DNA of 64,000 bases from Chitinophaga sp. CF118 (lineage in GTDB: Bacteria; Bacteroidota; Bacteroidia; Chitinophagales; Chitinophagaceae): the NCBI RefSeq assembly GCF_900112615.1, contig NZ_FOMK01000006.1, positions 186,001 through 250,000 of the forward strand. Direction: 5' to 3'. This document shows, in pieces, positions 46,080 to 54,608 of the stretch (its first letter is position 1; every line of letters starts with the position of its first letter). The position numbers were made by a program, and so were the translations under genes. The notes beneath the pieces were generated by a model. That model searched no databases. It had not been told where the DNA came from and worked only from the letters and a program-made list of their open reading frames with translations.

Positions 46080-49000
46080 ATGCAAAAGACACAAAAAACG
46101 CTCAGTACTCTCTATGGGGTACTACTCATGCTGTTTTTTTTGAATGTAAGTACAATAACGAAGGCACAGAAAAATGAGCTGGGCGTGTATTCGCGCGTCA
46201 GCTTGTCAGAAGATAGTCAACCGCTGCAACTTATTTTTAAGCGGATCAAAAAACAATCGGGTCTTTATTTTACATTTTCGGATAAACAGCTTGATGTAAA
46301 GGAACGATACACTATTCACGTTAAGAATGAAACTGTTCAGAATGTATTGTATGAACTGCTGGGTGAAAAGTTCAAATGGGTGGCAGATGGAAAGATCATT
46401 ACATTTTTCAAAGTATCTGAAACTCCGCTTCAACCAGAGAGTAGTACTGATCTGTCAACAATTAAAGGCACTGTTACAGACAACTCCAATAATCCTCTTT
46501 TGGGTGCTAACGTCAGACTGTATAAGACAGACCTTGGCAGCAGCACGGATGCACTGGGGCATTTCAGCATAACAACCAAAATTAAGAAAGCGGTACTGAT
46601 CATTACTTATACTGGGTATGTTCAACAGGAGATATCGGCCAGCCCGGACGATTCTATCCGGATACGGTTAGTCCCTTCCAATACCCGTTTAGATGAGGCT
46701 GTTGTGATGGCTTATGGAATCACCTCAAAGCGGTTGAATACGGGAAGTATCAGTAAAGTGTCAGGAAATGAGATTAGTCATCAGCCGGTCACCAGTTTTC
46801 TGTCTGCTTTACAGGGCCGGATTACCGGATTAGTCGTTACCCAATCCAGCGGAATAGCTGGTACCAGTTTTTCAACGCAGGTCCGTGGACGGAATTCACT
46901 GATTAATGCTTCCGAGCCTTTGTATATTATTGATGGAGTACCCATTACGCCAATTAGTAAGAAGATAGACATACTTGTTTCTATTGCATCTCAGAATTAT
47001 GATGAAGGTGGAATCAGTCCTTTTAATGGTATTAATCCTGCTGATATTGAGAGTATAGAAGTATTGAAAGATGCTGATGCCACTGCTATTTATGGCAGCC
47101 GTGGTGCAAATTGTGTAATACTGATTACTACAAAACGTGGAAAGGAGGGGAAGGCCATTAGTCAGGTAAGTGTTTCTACAGGTATCGGCAAGGTGGCTCA
47201 CATGGAGCCTTTGCTTTCTACGCCGGAATACCTGGAAATGAGGAAAGAGGCTTTGGCTAATGATGGCATCACTCCAAACGATGTGTTGGGTAGCGTTGGT
47301 TATGCACCTGATCTGAAAGTCTGGGACCAGAAAAGGTATGTAAACTGGCAGAAATTCTTAATGGGAGGAACTGCCTATACTACGGATGCAAATTTTAATA
47401 TTTCAGGAGGTAATGCCAATACACAATTTTTCGGAAGTACAAGTGCTCATCATGAATCGTCCGTATTTCCGTCAGAATCAGATGTTGGTTATAAGAGAGG
47501 AACATTCGACTTTATGCTTAATCATAAGTCAACTGATAAACATTTTACTGTTGATTTTAACGGTAAGTATTCCCTTGATAACAACCGGTTGTATAACGCC
47601 GTTTTAGCCAGTATTTTGTTGCCTCCAAATGCGCCGGATTTGCATGATGTATCGGGGCATCTTAATTGGGCAGAAAATGGGGCATATTTTAATAATCCGC
47701 TGGCAGAATTTTTGAAGAAGTACGATATCAAAACATACAATGCATTAGCCAGTTTAAAACTGGGTTACCGGATATTTGAGGGATTGACTTTTCGTTCCAG
47801 TTTCGGTTATAACAGGTTAACTACAAAAGAGAATTCGCAGAATCCGTTATCCGCACAGAATCCTTTTACTACTTCTGATAAAACAAGTTCAGCTAGTTTT
47901 GCTTCCGGTAACTTTGAAAGTTATATTATTGAACCACAACTGGATTATTTCAGATTATTCCCATTTGGGAAAGTCTCCTTCCTGGTAGGCGCGTCCTGGC
48001 AGTATAGTAAAACCAGTATCAAAAATCTGATGGGAATTGGCTATACTGATGAAGCGCTATTAAATTCACTTGATGCCGCGGCTTCCGTTAATACTATTTC
48101 TGATAATCGTGCGAATTATAAGTATGCAGCCATGTTCGGCCGTTTAAACTATAATTATAATGACAGGTACATCGTAAATATATCAGCAAGAAGAGACGGA
48201 TCAAGTCGTTTCGGGCCAGGTAAAAAATCCAATAACTTTGGCTCTGTAGGGGCCGCATGGATATTTACCAATGAAACATTTGCCAAAGGATTATCAGGCT
48301 TCCTGGATTTTGGTAAACTTAGAGGTAGTTATGGTATAACCGGGAATGACCAGATTGGCGATTACCGGTTTTTGAATTTGTGGTCGTCTATATCATTAAG
48401 GCCTTATCAGAATATTAATTCTCTTCTGCCCGTTACACTATTTAATCGTGACTTTTCCTGGGAGCGGAATAAGAAGCTGACGGCTGCCCTGGAGTTAGGT
48501 ACTTTTGATAACCGGCTGTTTGCTTCCGTTACTTATTACAGAAACCGGAGTGATAATCAATTACTCGAATATCCCTTGCCCGCAACTACAGGCTTTCTGA
48601 CAATTACTAAAAATTGGCCGGCCGTGATCATTAACAGAGGCTGGGAGTTTGAATTAACAGCAGATATTATCAAAAAGCCTCTTACTACCTGGACAATCTC
48701 AGCGAATCTAACGGTGCCGTACAATAGGCTGGTAAGTTATCCGGAAATTGAAAATTCATCCTACAGTTCCCGTTATAATGTGGGTTCTTCCGTGAATGTT
48801 CTTAAGAGACTCCGTTCATCGGGGGTTGATAAAACAACCGGGCTTTTTACATTCGAAGATGTTAATAAGGATGGTTTATATGATACTAACGACTACCAGG
48901 TTGTAGGGAAACAGGACCCTGCATATTATGGTGGTGTTGGTAATTCATTCAGGTTTCGTGCATTTTCACTTGACATCTTTTTAGAGTTTAAGAAACAGAC

Positions 49001-49409
49001 AGTTCCCAATTATTTATTTGCCATCTATTTGAACAATCTTATACCTGGTCTTTTATCCAATCAGGCTACTTCCATACTGGATCGCTGGCAAAAAGAGGGA
49101 GACGCTTCCAGTGGCCAGAAATATACAGCCTCTGTGAGCAGTGCGGCATATGCAGCAAAAAGCAATGTTGTTTTTTCTGATGAAGCATATAGTAATGGCG
49201 CATACGTGAAACTCAGAAATGTTTCCCTTTCTTATACAATGACGAAGGCAATGGCAGATAAGTTGAGATTGAAACAGGTACGTTTCTATATCCAGGGACA
49301 GAACCTGTTTACTTTTACGCGATATAAGGGGTTTGATCCTGAAACGCCATACTACTTTTCGTTGCCACCACTTAGAACGATAAGAACAGGTGTACAGTTC
49401 AACTTTTAA
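46080..49409 (+). CDS. SusC/RagA TonB-dependent receptor with STN domain (locus 2)
   Basis: 1109 aa: signal peptide (1-29), STN domain (about 48-110), carboxypeptidase-like domain (about 127-200), plug (about 210-330, with VLKDADATAIYGSRGANCVI) and outer-membrane barrel ending RTIRTGVQFNF. The organisation and many signature stretches (FGKLRGSYGITGNDQIGDYRFLNLW) match SusC1 at 27180, so both belong to one subfamily. It is divergent from the sigma/FecR pair and probably transmits its occupancy to FecR2. Gene order with SusD2 and the neighbouring peptide suggests a peptide-type ligand (inference). Confidence 0.9.
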   Translation: MQKTQKTLSTLYGVLLMLFFLNVSTITKAQKNELGVYSRVSLSEDSQPLQLIFKRIKKQSGLYFTFSDKQLDVKERYTIHVKNETVQNVLYELLGEKFKWVADGKIITFFKVSETPLQPESSTDLSTIKGTVTDNSNNPLLGANVRLYKTDLGSSTDALGHFSITTKIKKAVLIITYTGYVQQEISASPDDSIRIRLVPSNTRLDEAVVMAYGITSKRLNTGSISKVSGNEISHQPVTSFLSALQGRITGLVVTQSSGIAGTSFSTQVRGRNSLINASEPLYIIDGVPITPISKKIDILVSIASQNYDEGGISPFNGINPADIESIEVLKDADATAIYGSRGANCVILITTKRGKEGKAISQVSVSTGIGKVAHMEPLLSTPEYLEMRKEALANDGITPNDVLGSVGYAPDLKVWDQKRYVNWQKFLMGGTAYTTDANFNISGGNANTQFFGSTSAHHESSVFPSESDVGYKRGTFDFMLNHKSTDKHFTVDFNGKYSLDNNRLYNAVLASILLPPNAPDLHDVSGHLNWAENGAYFNNPLAEFLKKYDIKTYNALASLKLGYRIFEGLTFRSSFGYNRLTTKENSQNPLSAQNPFTTSDKTSSASFASGNFESYIIEPQLDYFRLFPFGKVSFLVGASWQYSKTSIKNLMGIGYTDEALLNSLDAAASVNTISDNRANYKYAAMFGRLNYNYNDRYIVNISARRDGSSRFGPGKKSNNFGSVGAAWIFTNETFAKGLSGFLDFGKLRGSYGITGNDQIGDYRFLNLWSSISLRPYQNINSLLPVTLFNRDFSWERNKKLTAALELGTFDNRLFASVTYYRNRSDNQLLEYPLPATTGFLTITKNWPAVIINRGWEFELTADIIKKPLTTWTISANLTVPYNRLVSYPEIENSSYSSRYNVGSSVNVLKRLRSSGVDKTTGLFTFEDVNKDGLYDTNDYQVVGKQDPAYYGGVGNSFRFRAFSLDIFLEFKKQTVPNYLFAIYLNNLIPGLLSNQATSILDRWQKEGDASSGQKYTASVSSAAYAAKSNVVFSDEAYSNGAYVKLRNVSLSYTMTKAMADKLRLKQVRFYIQGQNLFTFTRYKGFDPETPYYFSLPPLRTIRTGVQFNF

Positions 49410-49459
49410 AATGAGTCATATAGTCAACCAATAAAAGATAACAATAACAATTCACTGTT

Positions 49460-50860
49460 ATGAAACAATTAGTTAATTATATTTCCTGTGTATTGTTTGT
49501 AATGCTCCTGGTAGGTTGTGAAAAATTTACCCATGTGGACGGGCCGCCCAACAAGATTGCGAACGATGAGGTTTTTAAACATGATACCACTGCTATCGCT
49601 GCGGTTACAGGAATCTATTCCAGAGCAATGATTGCAACTACCAGTTTTTTAAATGGCGGTATAACGATGAGTGCAGGATTGTCTGCAGACGAGTTTATTT
49701 ATAATGGCAGTGACCCTACTGCTATAGAGTTTTTTGTCAATTCTATTGAATCTTCAAACTCATTTATAAAAACAAATTTGTGGTATAATGCTTACAGTCT
49801 GGTATATCAAACAAATGCCTGCATTGAAGGGCTCAATGCCAGCAAAGGACTGTCATCTGCTACAAAGAACCAGTTGCTGGGAGAATCTCACTTTATCAGG
49901 GCGCTCATTTATTTTAACCTTATTAATCTTTTCGGGGATGTTCCACTGGTGCTTAAAACGGATTACGTTACCAATGCCACGCTAGCAAGAAGCAGTACAA
50001 CCATTATTAAGTCCCAGATGAAAGATGATCTTACTATTGCGATAAATTTACTCAGTCCCGCATATCCTACTATAAACCGGGTGAGGCCTAATAAATGGGC
50101 TGCTACAGGTTTACTGGCAAGGATCCATTTATATGGCGGAAACTGGGCTGAAGCAGAGAATGCAGCAAGCCAGGTAATCAATTCCGGTAATTACTTCCTG
50201 GAAAAGAATCTGAATAATGTATTTGTATATAACAGCGAAGAAAGTATTTTTCAATTCATGCCTGTATCAACCGGTTACAATACCACGGAAGGAAATATGT
50301 TTGTTCCCACAGCTGGCAGTTCTACTATCCCTTTGTATTCTTTTTCCGGTTATCAGTTGAATGCATTTGAACCGGGTGATAAACGATTGTCCAGCTGGAT
50401 TAATAATAAAACGGTCGGTGGGGTGCAATACACTTATCCTTATAAGTATAAACTGAAGGCTGACTTTGACCCAAACTATGTACCTACAGAATACTATATA
50501 GTGCTTAGGCTAGCCGAACAATACCTTATCCGGTCAGAAGCCAGGGCAAACCAGGAAAATCTTACAGGGGCTGTACAGGATCTTGACAGTATCCGCAGCA
50601 GAGCAGGATTGCCATTGGTATCCATCAAGAATCCATCTATCAGTAAAGAGGAGTTGCTGGTAGCTATACAAAAGGAACGTCAAACGGAGCTGTTTGCCGA
50701 ATGGGGACATCGCTGGTTCGATCTAAAAAGAACACAGGAGGCAGATGCAATACTGAAAAACAGAAAGCAGGGTTGGAATGTTACCGATACACTTTATCCT
50801 ATTCCCAGCAGTGAACGGGCGTTAAATAAAAATCTTACACAGAATCCAGGGTATAATTAG
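49460..50860 (+). CDS. SusD/RagB-family outer-membrane lipoprotein (locus 2)
   Basis: 466 aa with a lipoprotein signal (LVGC, Cys20 lipidated) and the SusD fold: GESHFIRALIYFNLINLFGDVPLVL, DLDSIRSRAGLP, then ERQTELFAEWGHRWFDLKRTQ. It lids SusC2 and would determine ligand capture. It starts 50 bp after SusC2 and ends at a strong bidirectional terminator shared with the opposing peptide operon. It is related to SusD1 at 25645. Confidence 0.9.
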   Translation: MKQLVNYISCVLFVMLLVGCEKFTHVDGPPNKIANDEVFKHDTTAIAAVTGIYSRAMIATTSFLNGGITMSAGLSADEFIYNGSDPTAIEFFVNSIESSNSFIKTNLWYNAYSLVYQTNACIEGLNASKGLSSATKNQLLGESHFIRALIYFNLINLFGDVPLVLKTDYVTNATLARSSTTIIKSQMKDDLTIAINLLSPAYPTINRVRPNKWAATGLLARIHLYGGNWAEAENAASQVINSGNYFLEKNLNNVFVYNSEESIFQFMPVSTGYNTTEGNMFVPTAGSSTIPLYSFSGYQLNAFEPGDKRLSSWINNKTVGGVQYTYPYKYKLKADFDPNYVPTEYYIVLRLAEQYLIRSEARANQENLTGAVQDLDSIRSRAGLPLVSIKNPSISKEELLVAIQKERQTELFAEWGHRWFDLKRTQEADAILKNRKQGWNVTDTLYPIPSSERALNKNLTQNPGYN

Positions 50861-50871
50861 TATTGTATAAA

Positions 50872-50917
50872 GAAGAGTGTATGAGGGATTTTAATGCCCT
50901 TCATACGCTCTTCCTGT
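50872..50917. terminator. Bidirectional terminator between SusD2 and the peptide operon
   Basis: GAAGAGTGTATGAGGG pairs with CCCTTCATACGCTCTTC (about 16 bp, one wobble and one bulge), followed on the right by CTGTTTT. It separates the plus-strand SusCD2 operon from the convergent minus-strand peptide operon. Confidence 0.8.
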
Positions 50918-50930
50918 TTTAAACGGGAAA

Positions 50931-51167
50931 CTATTGCGCTTTATAAACAATCAAGGTCGGGTGGTCCTGAGCATTCAAGCAGAATACTGCATCCCCGGGG
51001 CATTCCTGCTCGGCCTGGGCGGTAGTAGCAATGATAAAGGGGTTACCGTTCTTATCCAGCCAGGTATGTAATGCTGCATGCTCAGGTATTTTTACCCTTG
51101 TAGCGTAAGCCCCACCTACTCCAACGAGCGCAGCAATCGCTGCGAGTGCGAATTTCATTCTTGACAT
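50931..51167 (-). CDS. Small secreted two-cysteine peptide (DUF6520-like)
   Basis: 78 aa with a typical signal peptide (MSRMKFALAAIAALVGVGGAYA) and a mature part of about 55 residues containing a Cys-x6-Cys pair in ECPGDAVFC. It resembles the small exported Bacteroidota proteins (DUF6520-like) that I recall next to MauE-type genes; the assignment is not secure. It is the last gene of an operon with a MauE-like redox protein and a LanKC-like lyase-kinase, all reading toward SusD2. The Cys pair is the obvious target for the redox partner. Function unknown. Confidence 0.65.
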   Translation of the reverse strand: MSRMKFALAAIAALVGVGGAYATRVKIPEHAALHTWLDKNGNPFIIATTAQAEQECPGDAVFCLNAQDHPTLIVYKAQ

Positions 51168-51249
51168 AACATTAAATTTTAGGTTACTGATAAAGATTCA
51201 CTGCCAGTTTAATGAAGATTGTAAGCTGCAGCTTACTCCAGCCTGTATA

Positions 51250-51678
51250 TTACTCATGCTTATATTTTTTATTTTTCATCAACAGAATTGCTACTATTCC
51301 TGCACATACAAAGAACAGGTTAAAATAAAGGTGTTCCATCCAGGTCAGCTCAGTGATGGCTCCTCCACAGGCACAGGGAATTTTTCCAAAGTAATTTAGC
51401 TGGATCAGGATAATATAACCTGTGAATAAGATCATCATTCCCGTAGCAATCTTAAGACCAATGTTGCGGGTCCTGTCAATCATCATGAGCAGGGACACAA
51501 GTACTTCTGAAATAGGGATACCCCATACCAGTAGTGGTATATATTTACTATCAAAAGGTTGCCTTTTGATCTGCGAAACAAAAACAGTAAACCCCAGCCA
51601 TTTACTTACGGCGGCATACGTGAACATGGCAATGAATAAAAAACTGACCGTACTAATGATGATTTCCCTCTTTTTCAT
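51250..51678 (-). CDS. MauE/DoxX-like redox-associated membrane protein
   Basis: 142 aa with four membrane helices and the CACGG motif (IPCACGGAI) before an LTWMEHLYFNLFF segment, the signature of the MauE/DoxX redox membrane family. MauE proteins are thought to act with periplasmic disulfide metabolism, so it may oxidise or reduce the adjacent two-Cys peptide (inference). It begins 11 bp after the stop of the lyase-kinase gene and ends 82 bp upstream of the peptide start. Confidence 0.85.
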   Translation of the reverse strand: MKKREIIISTVSFLFIAMFTYAAVSKWLGFTVFVSQIKRQPFDSKYIPLLVWGIPISEVLVSLLMMIDRTRNIGLKIATGMMILFTGYIILIQLNYFGKIPCACGGAITELTWMEHLYFNLFFVCAGIVAILLMKNKKYKHE

Positions 51679-51689
51679 GGCGTATTGTA

Positions 51690-53036
51690 TTATATCTTAA
51701 CAAGATTATCGGTGTTGGTCGGTAGGGTGTCTGCTCCTAATAAATTGATAATGGCTGGCAGGGAGGGTCTCTTCTCCGCTTCAGGATCCATACAGCCGAT
51801 AATAATATCCAGCAGATGGTTTTCGATACCGGCACTCAACAGCGTGTCATAGATATTCCCGGAAAACTCTTGTCCGCTTTTAGGATTTATTACAATATAG
51901 GCAAGTACGGCTCCCAGGGAGAATATGTCTTCGGCAGTAGTGGGCGTTAAACTCATTCTTTGCTGCGGAGACATAAAGCCCGCTGTCCCGAAGCCGAAAG
52001 CAGGATGAGGTATTCCGGCAGGCATGTAATAAGCCAGTTCGAAATCAATAATGTGCACGATCTTGTTCCTGATAATGAAATTATTAATCTGAATATCCCT
52101 GTGTAGATATCCTGCCTTATGCAGGTTGCTGATAATTGTTATAATCTGCAGAAAATAATCGAGTAATTCATTTCGTGTATGCGCCGGCAAATCTTTCCAG
52201 GTGAGATTGCCATGTAGCAGGCTGGTTTTTTGCAGCAGGCTTTCTCCTTCAATATATTCGGTGATCAGATAATAATCATTTCCCTTCCTGCAAAAGTCTA
52301 TTACACGTGGAACCGGTATTTTGTCCTGCAGGTCTTCCAGTACGGTTTTCTGCCATTGCAGTTTATGAAAGGAACGCCGTTCGGATTTATCAACAAATGA
52401 TCCTGCACGAGCCTGTTTTATGATACATGGCGTGAAGGAAAATCCTTTCAGGTTTACCCCCAGGTTGATATCACCCTTAGGGCTAAACTTTAATAAGCGG
52501 ATGGGCACATAATATCTGCCAATTATTCCTTTCCGTTTCCTGATACGATAGGCTTTGGGAATTTTAAACGGCATCTTTGTTTCAGGGCCTTGTGGGGGAG
52601 ATGCGTAAAGTATTCTCCCAATTCTGAGACAACTGTCTATCAGAATACCTTCGTAGTTTTTTGTTACCAGTTCCAGTTCTTCTGCCAATAATAAAGCCTG
52701 TTTAACAGAAGATGGATAAATCATAAAGATCTTCCCCGCATCTTTAACACCTAACCCCTGTCCATTACTGGCATCCACCAGTTTACTATTCTGTAGTAGT
52801 TTAAAAGGTACATGATATGCCTGAAGCAGCGGTGCAACTTCATGAATCACTTTTCCTGCATCCTGCGACAATACTGATAGATATAGGATCCAGCCATGAG
52901 CCTGTTTGCAATTACCTACTTCCAGCCAGGGATCATCATTACAATAGGTAATACCAAATTTCGACAAGATTTCCCCATAATGCATTACTTCACTGATAGG
53001 AAAGGGGAATCCATTAACCACATAGGGAATTGACAT
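51690..53036 (-). CDS. LanKC-like lyase-kinase protein lacking a lanthionine cyclase domain
   Basis: 448 aa. Residues ~47-147 match the N-terminal phospho-Ser/Thr lyase-like domain of class III lanthipeptide synthetases (HGWILYLSV, VAPLLQAYHVPFKLL, GKIFMIYPSS). Residues ~200-440 are a protein-kinase-like domain: CIIKQAR (Lys207), HRDIQINNF (Asp314) and a DFE motif at 331-333 in place of DFG, which is typical of LanKC kinases. Canonical LanKC is about 850-900 aa with a C-terminal LanC cyclase; that third domain is absent. In the family the two domains phosphorylate and then eliminate Ser/Thr to give dehydro residues. It is the first gene of the operon with MauE and the two-Cys peptide, so that peptide may be its substrate (inference). 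A divergent Ser/Thr kinase is the alternative. Confidence 0.75.
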   Translation of the reverse strand: MSIPYVVNGFPFPISEVMHYGEILSKFGITYCNDDPWLEVGNCKQAHGWILYLSVLSQDAGKVIHEVAPLLQAYHVPFKLLQNSKLVDASNGQGLGVKDAGKIFMIYPSSVKQALLLAEELELVTKNYEGILIDSCLRIGRILYASPPQGPETKMPFKIPKAYRIRKRKGIIGRYYVPIRLLKFSPKGDINLGVNLKGFSFTPCIIKQARAGSFVDKSERRSFHKLQWQKTVLEDLQDKIPVPRVIDFCRKGNDYYLITEYIEGESLLQKTSLLHGNLTWKDLPAHTRNELLDYFLQIITIISNLHKAGYLHRDIQINNFIIRNKIVHIIDFELAYYMPAGIPHPAFGFGTAGFMSPQQRMSLTPTTAEDIFSLGAVLAYIVINPKSGQEFSGNIYDTLLSAGIENHLLDIIIGCMDPEAEKRPSLPAIINLLGADTLPTNTDNLVKI

Positions 53037-53513
53037 AAAAAGTCCTTTAAGGAATTCGTGTTAAATGAATTTCACAGCACGATTGTATGTTTATTATAAG
53101 CCGTTGTACTAGATTTTGTTGAGTATGTCCTTACCCATTTATGTTACACTCTCAAAGTTAAAAAAAGACTGCATGATAAAAGTTATTCCCCGTAGAAATA
53201 AAAGCTCCCGTTTAATTCAAATGCTCAATAGTAAAAAGTACCCTGCCCACATTCAGGTAATAGAATATGAAATTTATAACAATTTATCCAGAAAAAAAGT
53301 TTAGAAGTGTTTTATTTATATAGAGAATAGCAACCCATGAAAATTTTAAAAACAGTATGATTGAATATAATATAAATAAATAACCCAAATTGTAAGAATG
53401 TATATTTCTGGATATTGTATTACATATTGAAAATCATTATTTTAGTTAATCATATATAATTTTTTATATTTGTAAGTAAATGCAGTCTTATCTTTACAGC
53501 AGAAAATCCCCCT
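53037..53513. other. AT-rich intergenic region
   Basis: About 480 bp between divergent operons. It has a short TTG-initiated 62-codon frame (53116-53304) with no supporting features, which I do not call, and a candidate promoter for the next gene. I see no repeat or RNA gene. Confidence 0.55.
53441..53472 (+). promoter_or_regulatory. Promoter-like element for the SH3-like protein gene
   Basis: TATATTTG at 53465-53472 matches the Bacteroidota -7 consensus TAnnTTTG; TTTAG at 53441-53445 is 19 bp upstream as a weak -33 box. It is about 40 bp ahead of the start codon at 53514. Confidence 0.45.
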
Positions 53514-54368
53514 ATGAAACAGTTATTATTTTTTATAATGATGATAACCTGTTGGTTACCGTCTTTTGCACAGACGGAAGGATATGTTGAACACAACTTA
53601 TGGAATGTACAATCTGAAGATACCTTAATGATCTTTGCGGATAAAGCGTATATCCGTCGTGAGCCATCCCTTCAATCAGTAATAACCGATAGTCTTTCCA
53701 TTGGAAGCAGTGTTATTATTAAGGGAGGTAGTGCAGGTACACCACTTATGATGAAAGGCATTGTAGCCCCCTGGAAACAGGTACATTATGCTGTAGCGGG
53801 AAAAGAGAGGAAAGGGTATATCTGGCTTGGATTACTGGCGCTGAAACATTGTACAAAGGATAGTATTGATTTCCTGTACGGAATAGATAAAGTAAGAACA
53901 GATGCATCTGATAAAAAGCCTCTTAAATATTGTATCCAGGTAAAAGCTATAGATCAGAAATCCAGATTACTGGATATGAAAGAGTTCCCCGTATCCGGCA
54001 GCGTATATGCTACATCGACAGAGGGGAAGTTATTAGGCGATATGGGGCTGGAAAAACTATCTACCATCCTCCGGGTTTCTTTTAGCGGAGATAACGGAGA
54101 AGCACGTGGTATTCCTACTGAGTATTATTATTTCGGCTGGACTGGTAGCAAATTTCTATTGTTACCTGGTAAGTCGGTAGTGAGTGAAGGGGGCATCGTC
54201 TACTATGGGGATACACTGTTATATCCAAAGGAAACCGGCGGAGAGCCAGGGAAAATCATAAAACTCACTATGGATGGTGAGGTATGCGATGATGGCAAAA
54301 CGATTGTCAAAAAAAGCAACTCCAAAGAAATTTATGTTTGGGATGGGCAGAAAGCAGTGAAACAATAA
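53514..54368 (+). CDS. Secreted SH3b-like domain protein
   Basis: 284 aa with a signal peptide ending SFAQ near residue 20. The first domain (about 38-110; MIFADKAYIRREPSLQSVITDSLSIGSSVIIK) looks like a bacterial SH3 (SH3b) fold often used to bind cell-wall peptides. The C-terminal half is beta-rich with no family recognised (YYYFGWTGSKFLLLP). It is possibly an envelope-associated protein. The stretch immediately after its stop stays open in frame for 56 codons. Confidence 0.6.
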   Translation: MKQLLFFIMMITCWLPSFAQTEGYVEHNLWNVQSEDTLMIFADKAYIRREPSLQSVITDSLSIGSSVIIKGGSAGTPLMMKGIVAPWKQVHYAVAGKERKGYIWLGLLALKHCTKDSIDFLYGIDKVRTDASDKKPLKYCIQVKAIDQKSRLLDMKEFPVSGSVYATSTEGKLLGDMGLEKLSTILRVSFSGDNGEARGIPTEYYYFGWTGSKFLLLPGKSVVSEGGIVYYGDTLLYPKETGGEPGKIIKLTMDGEVCDDGKTIVKKSNSKEIYVWDGQKAVKQ

Positions 54369-54608
54369 CCCCCGCTATATTGCCATTGTACTGCCCTGCG
54401 TCAAATTCAAAGTAATTGGTGCTATCTGCCTGGAGCTTATGGTAATAATATATCATATTTTGGCCCAGGGCAAAAAGTTCGAGGTTGGATGAGTAAGTAT
54501 CTCTCTAATTGGGTGGTAAAAGGGGAGAAAATCTAACTATGGCCTTCTGCATTGGCTTTCAGAGTGTGGCCGGGAGTTTGTGATAGATTTTATTTTATCT
54601 TTGTTTGT

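Noticed and set aside
46781..46972. Antisense frames inside the SusC2 gene and similar frames across many genes
   Set aside because: They follow the codon bias of the true gene on the opposite strand and have no start context, signal peptide or family motif.
53116..53304. Short TTG-initiated 62-codon frame
   Set aside because: No RBS-like or family features, AT-rich noncoding-like DNA; better read as chance.
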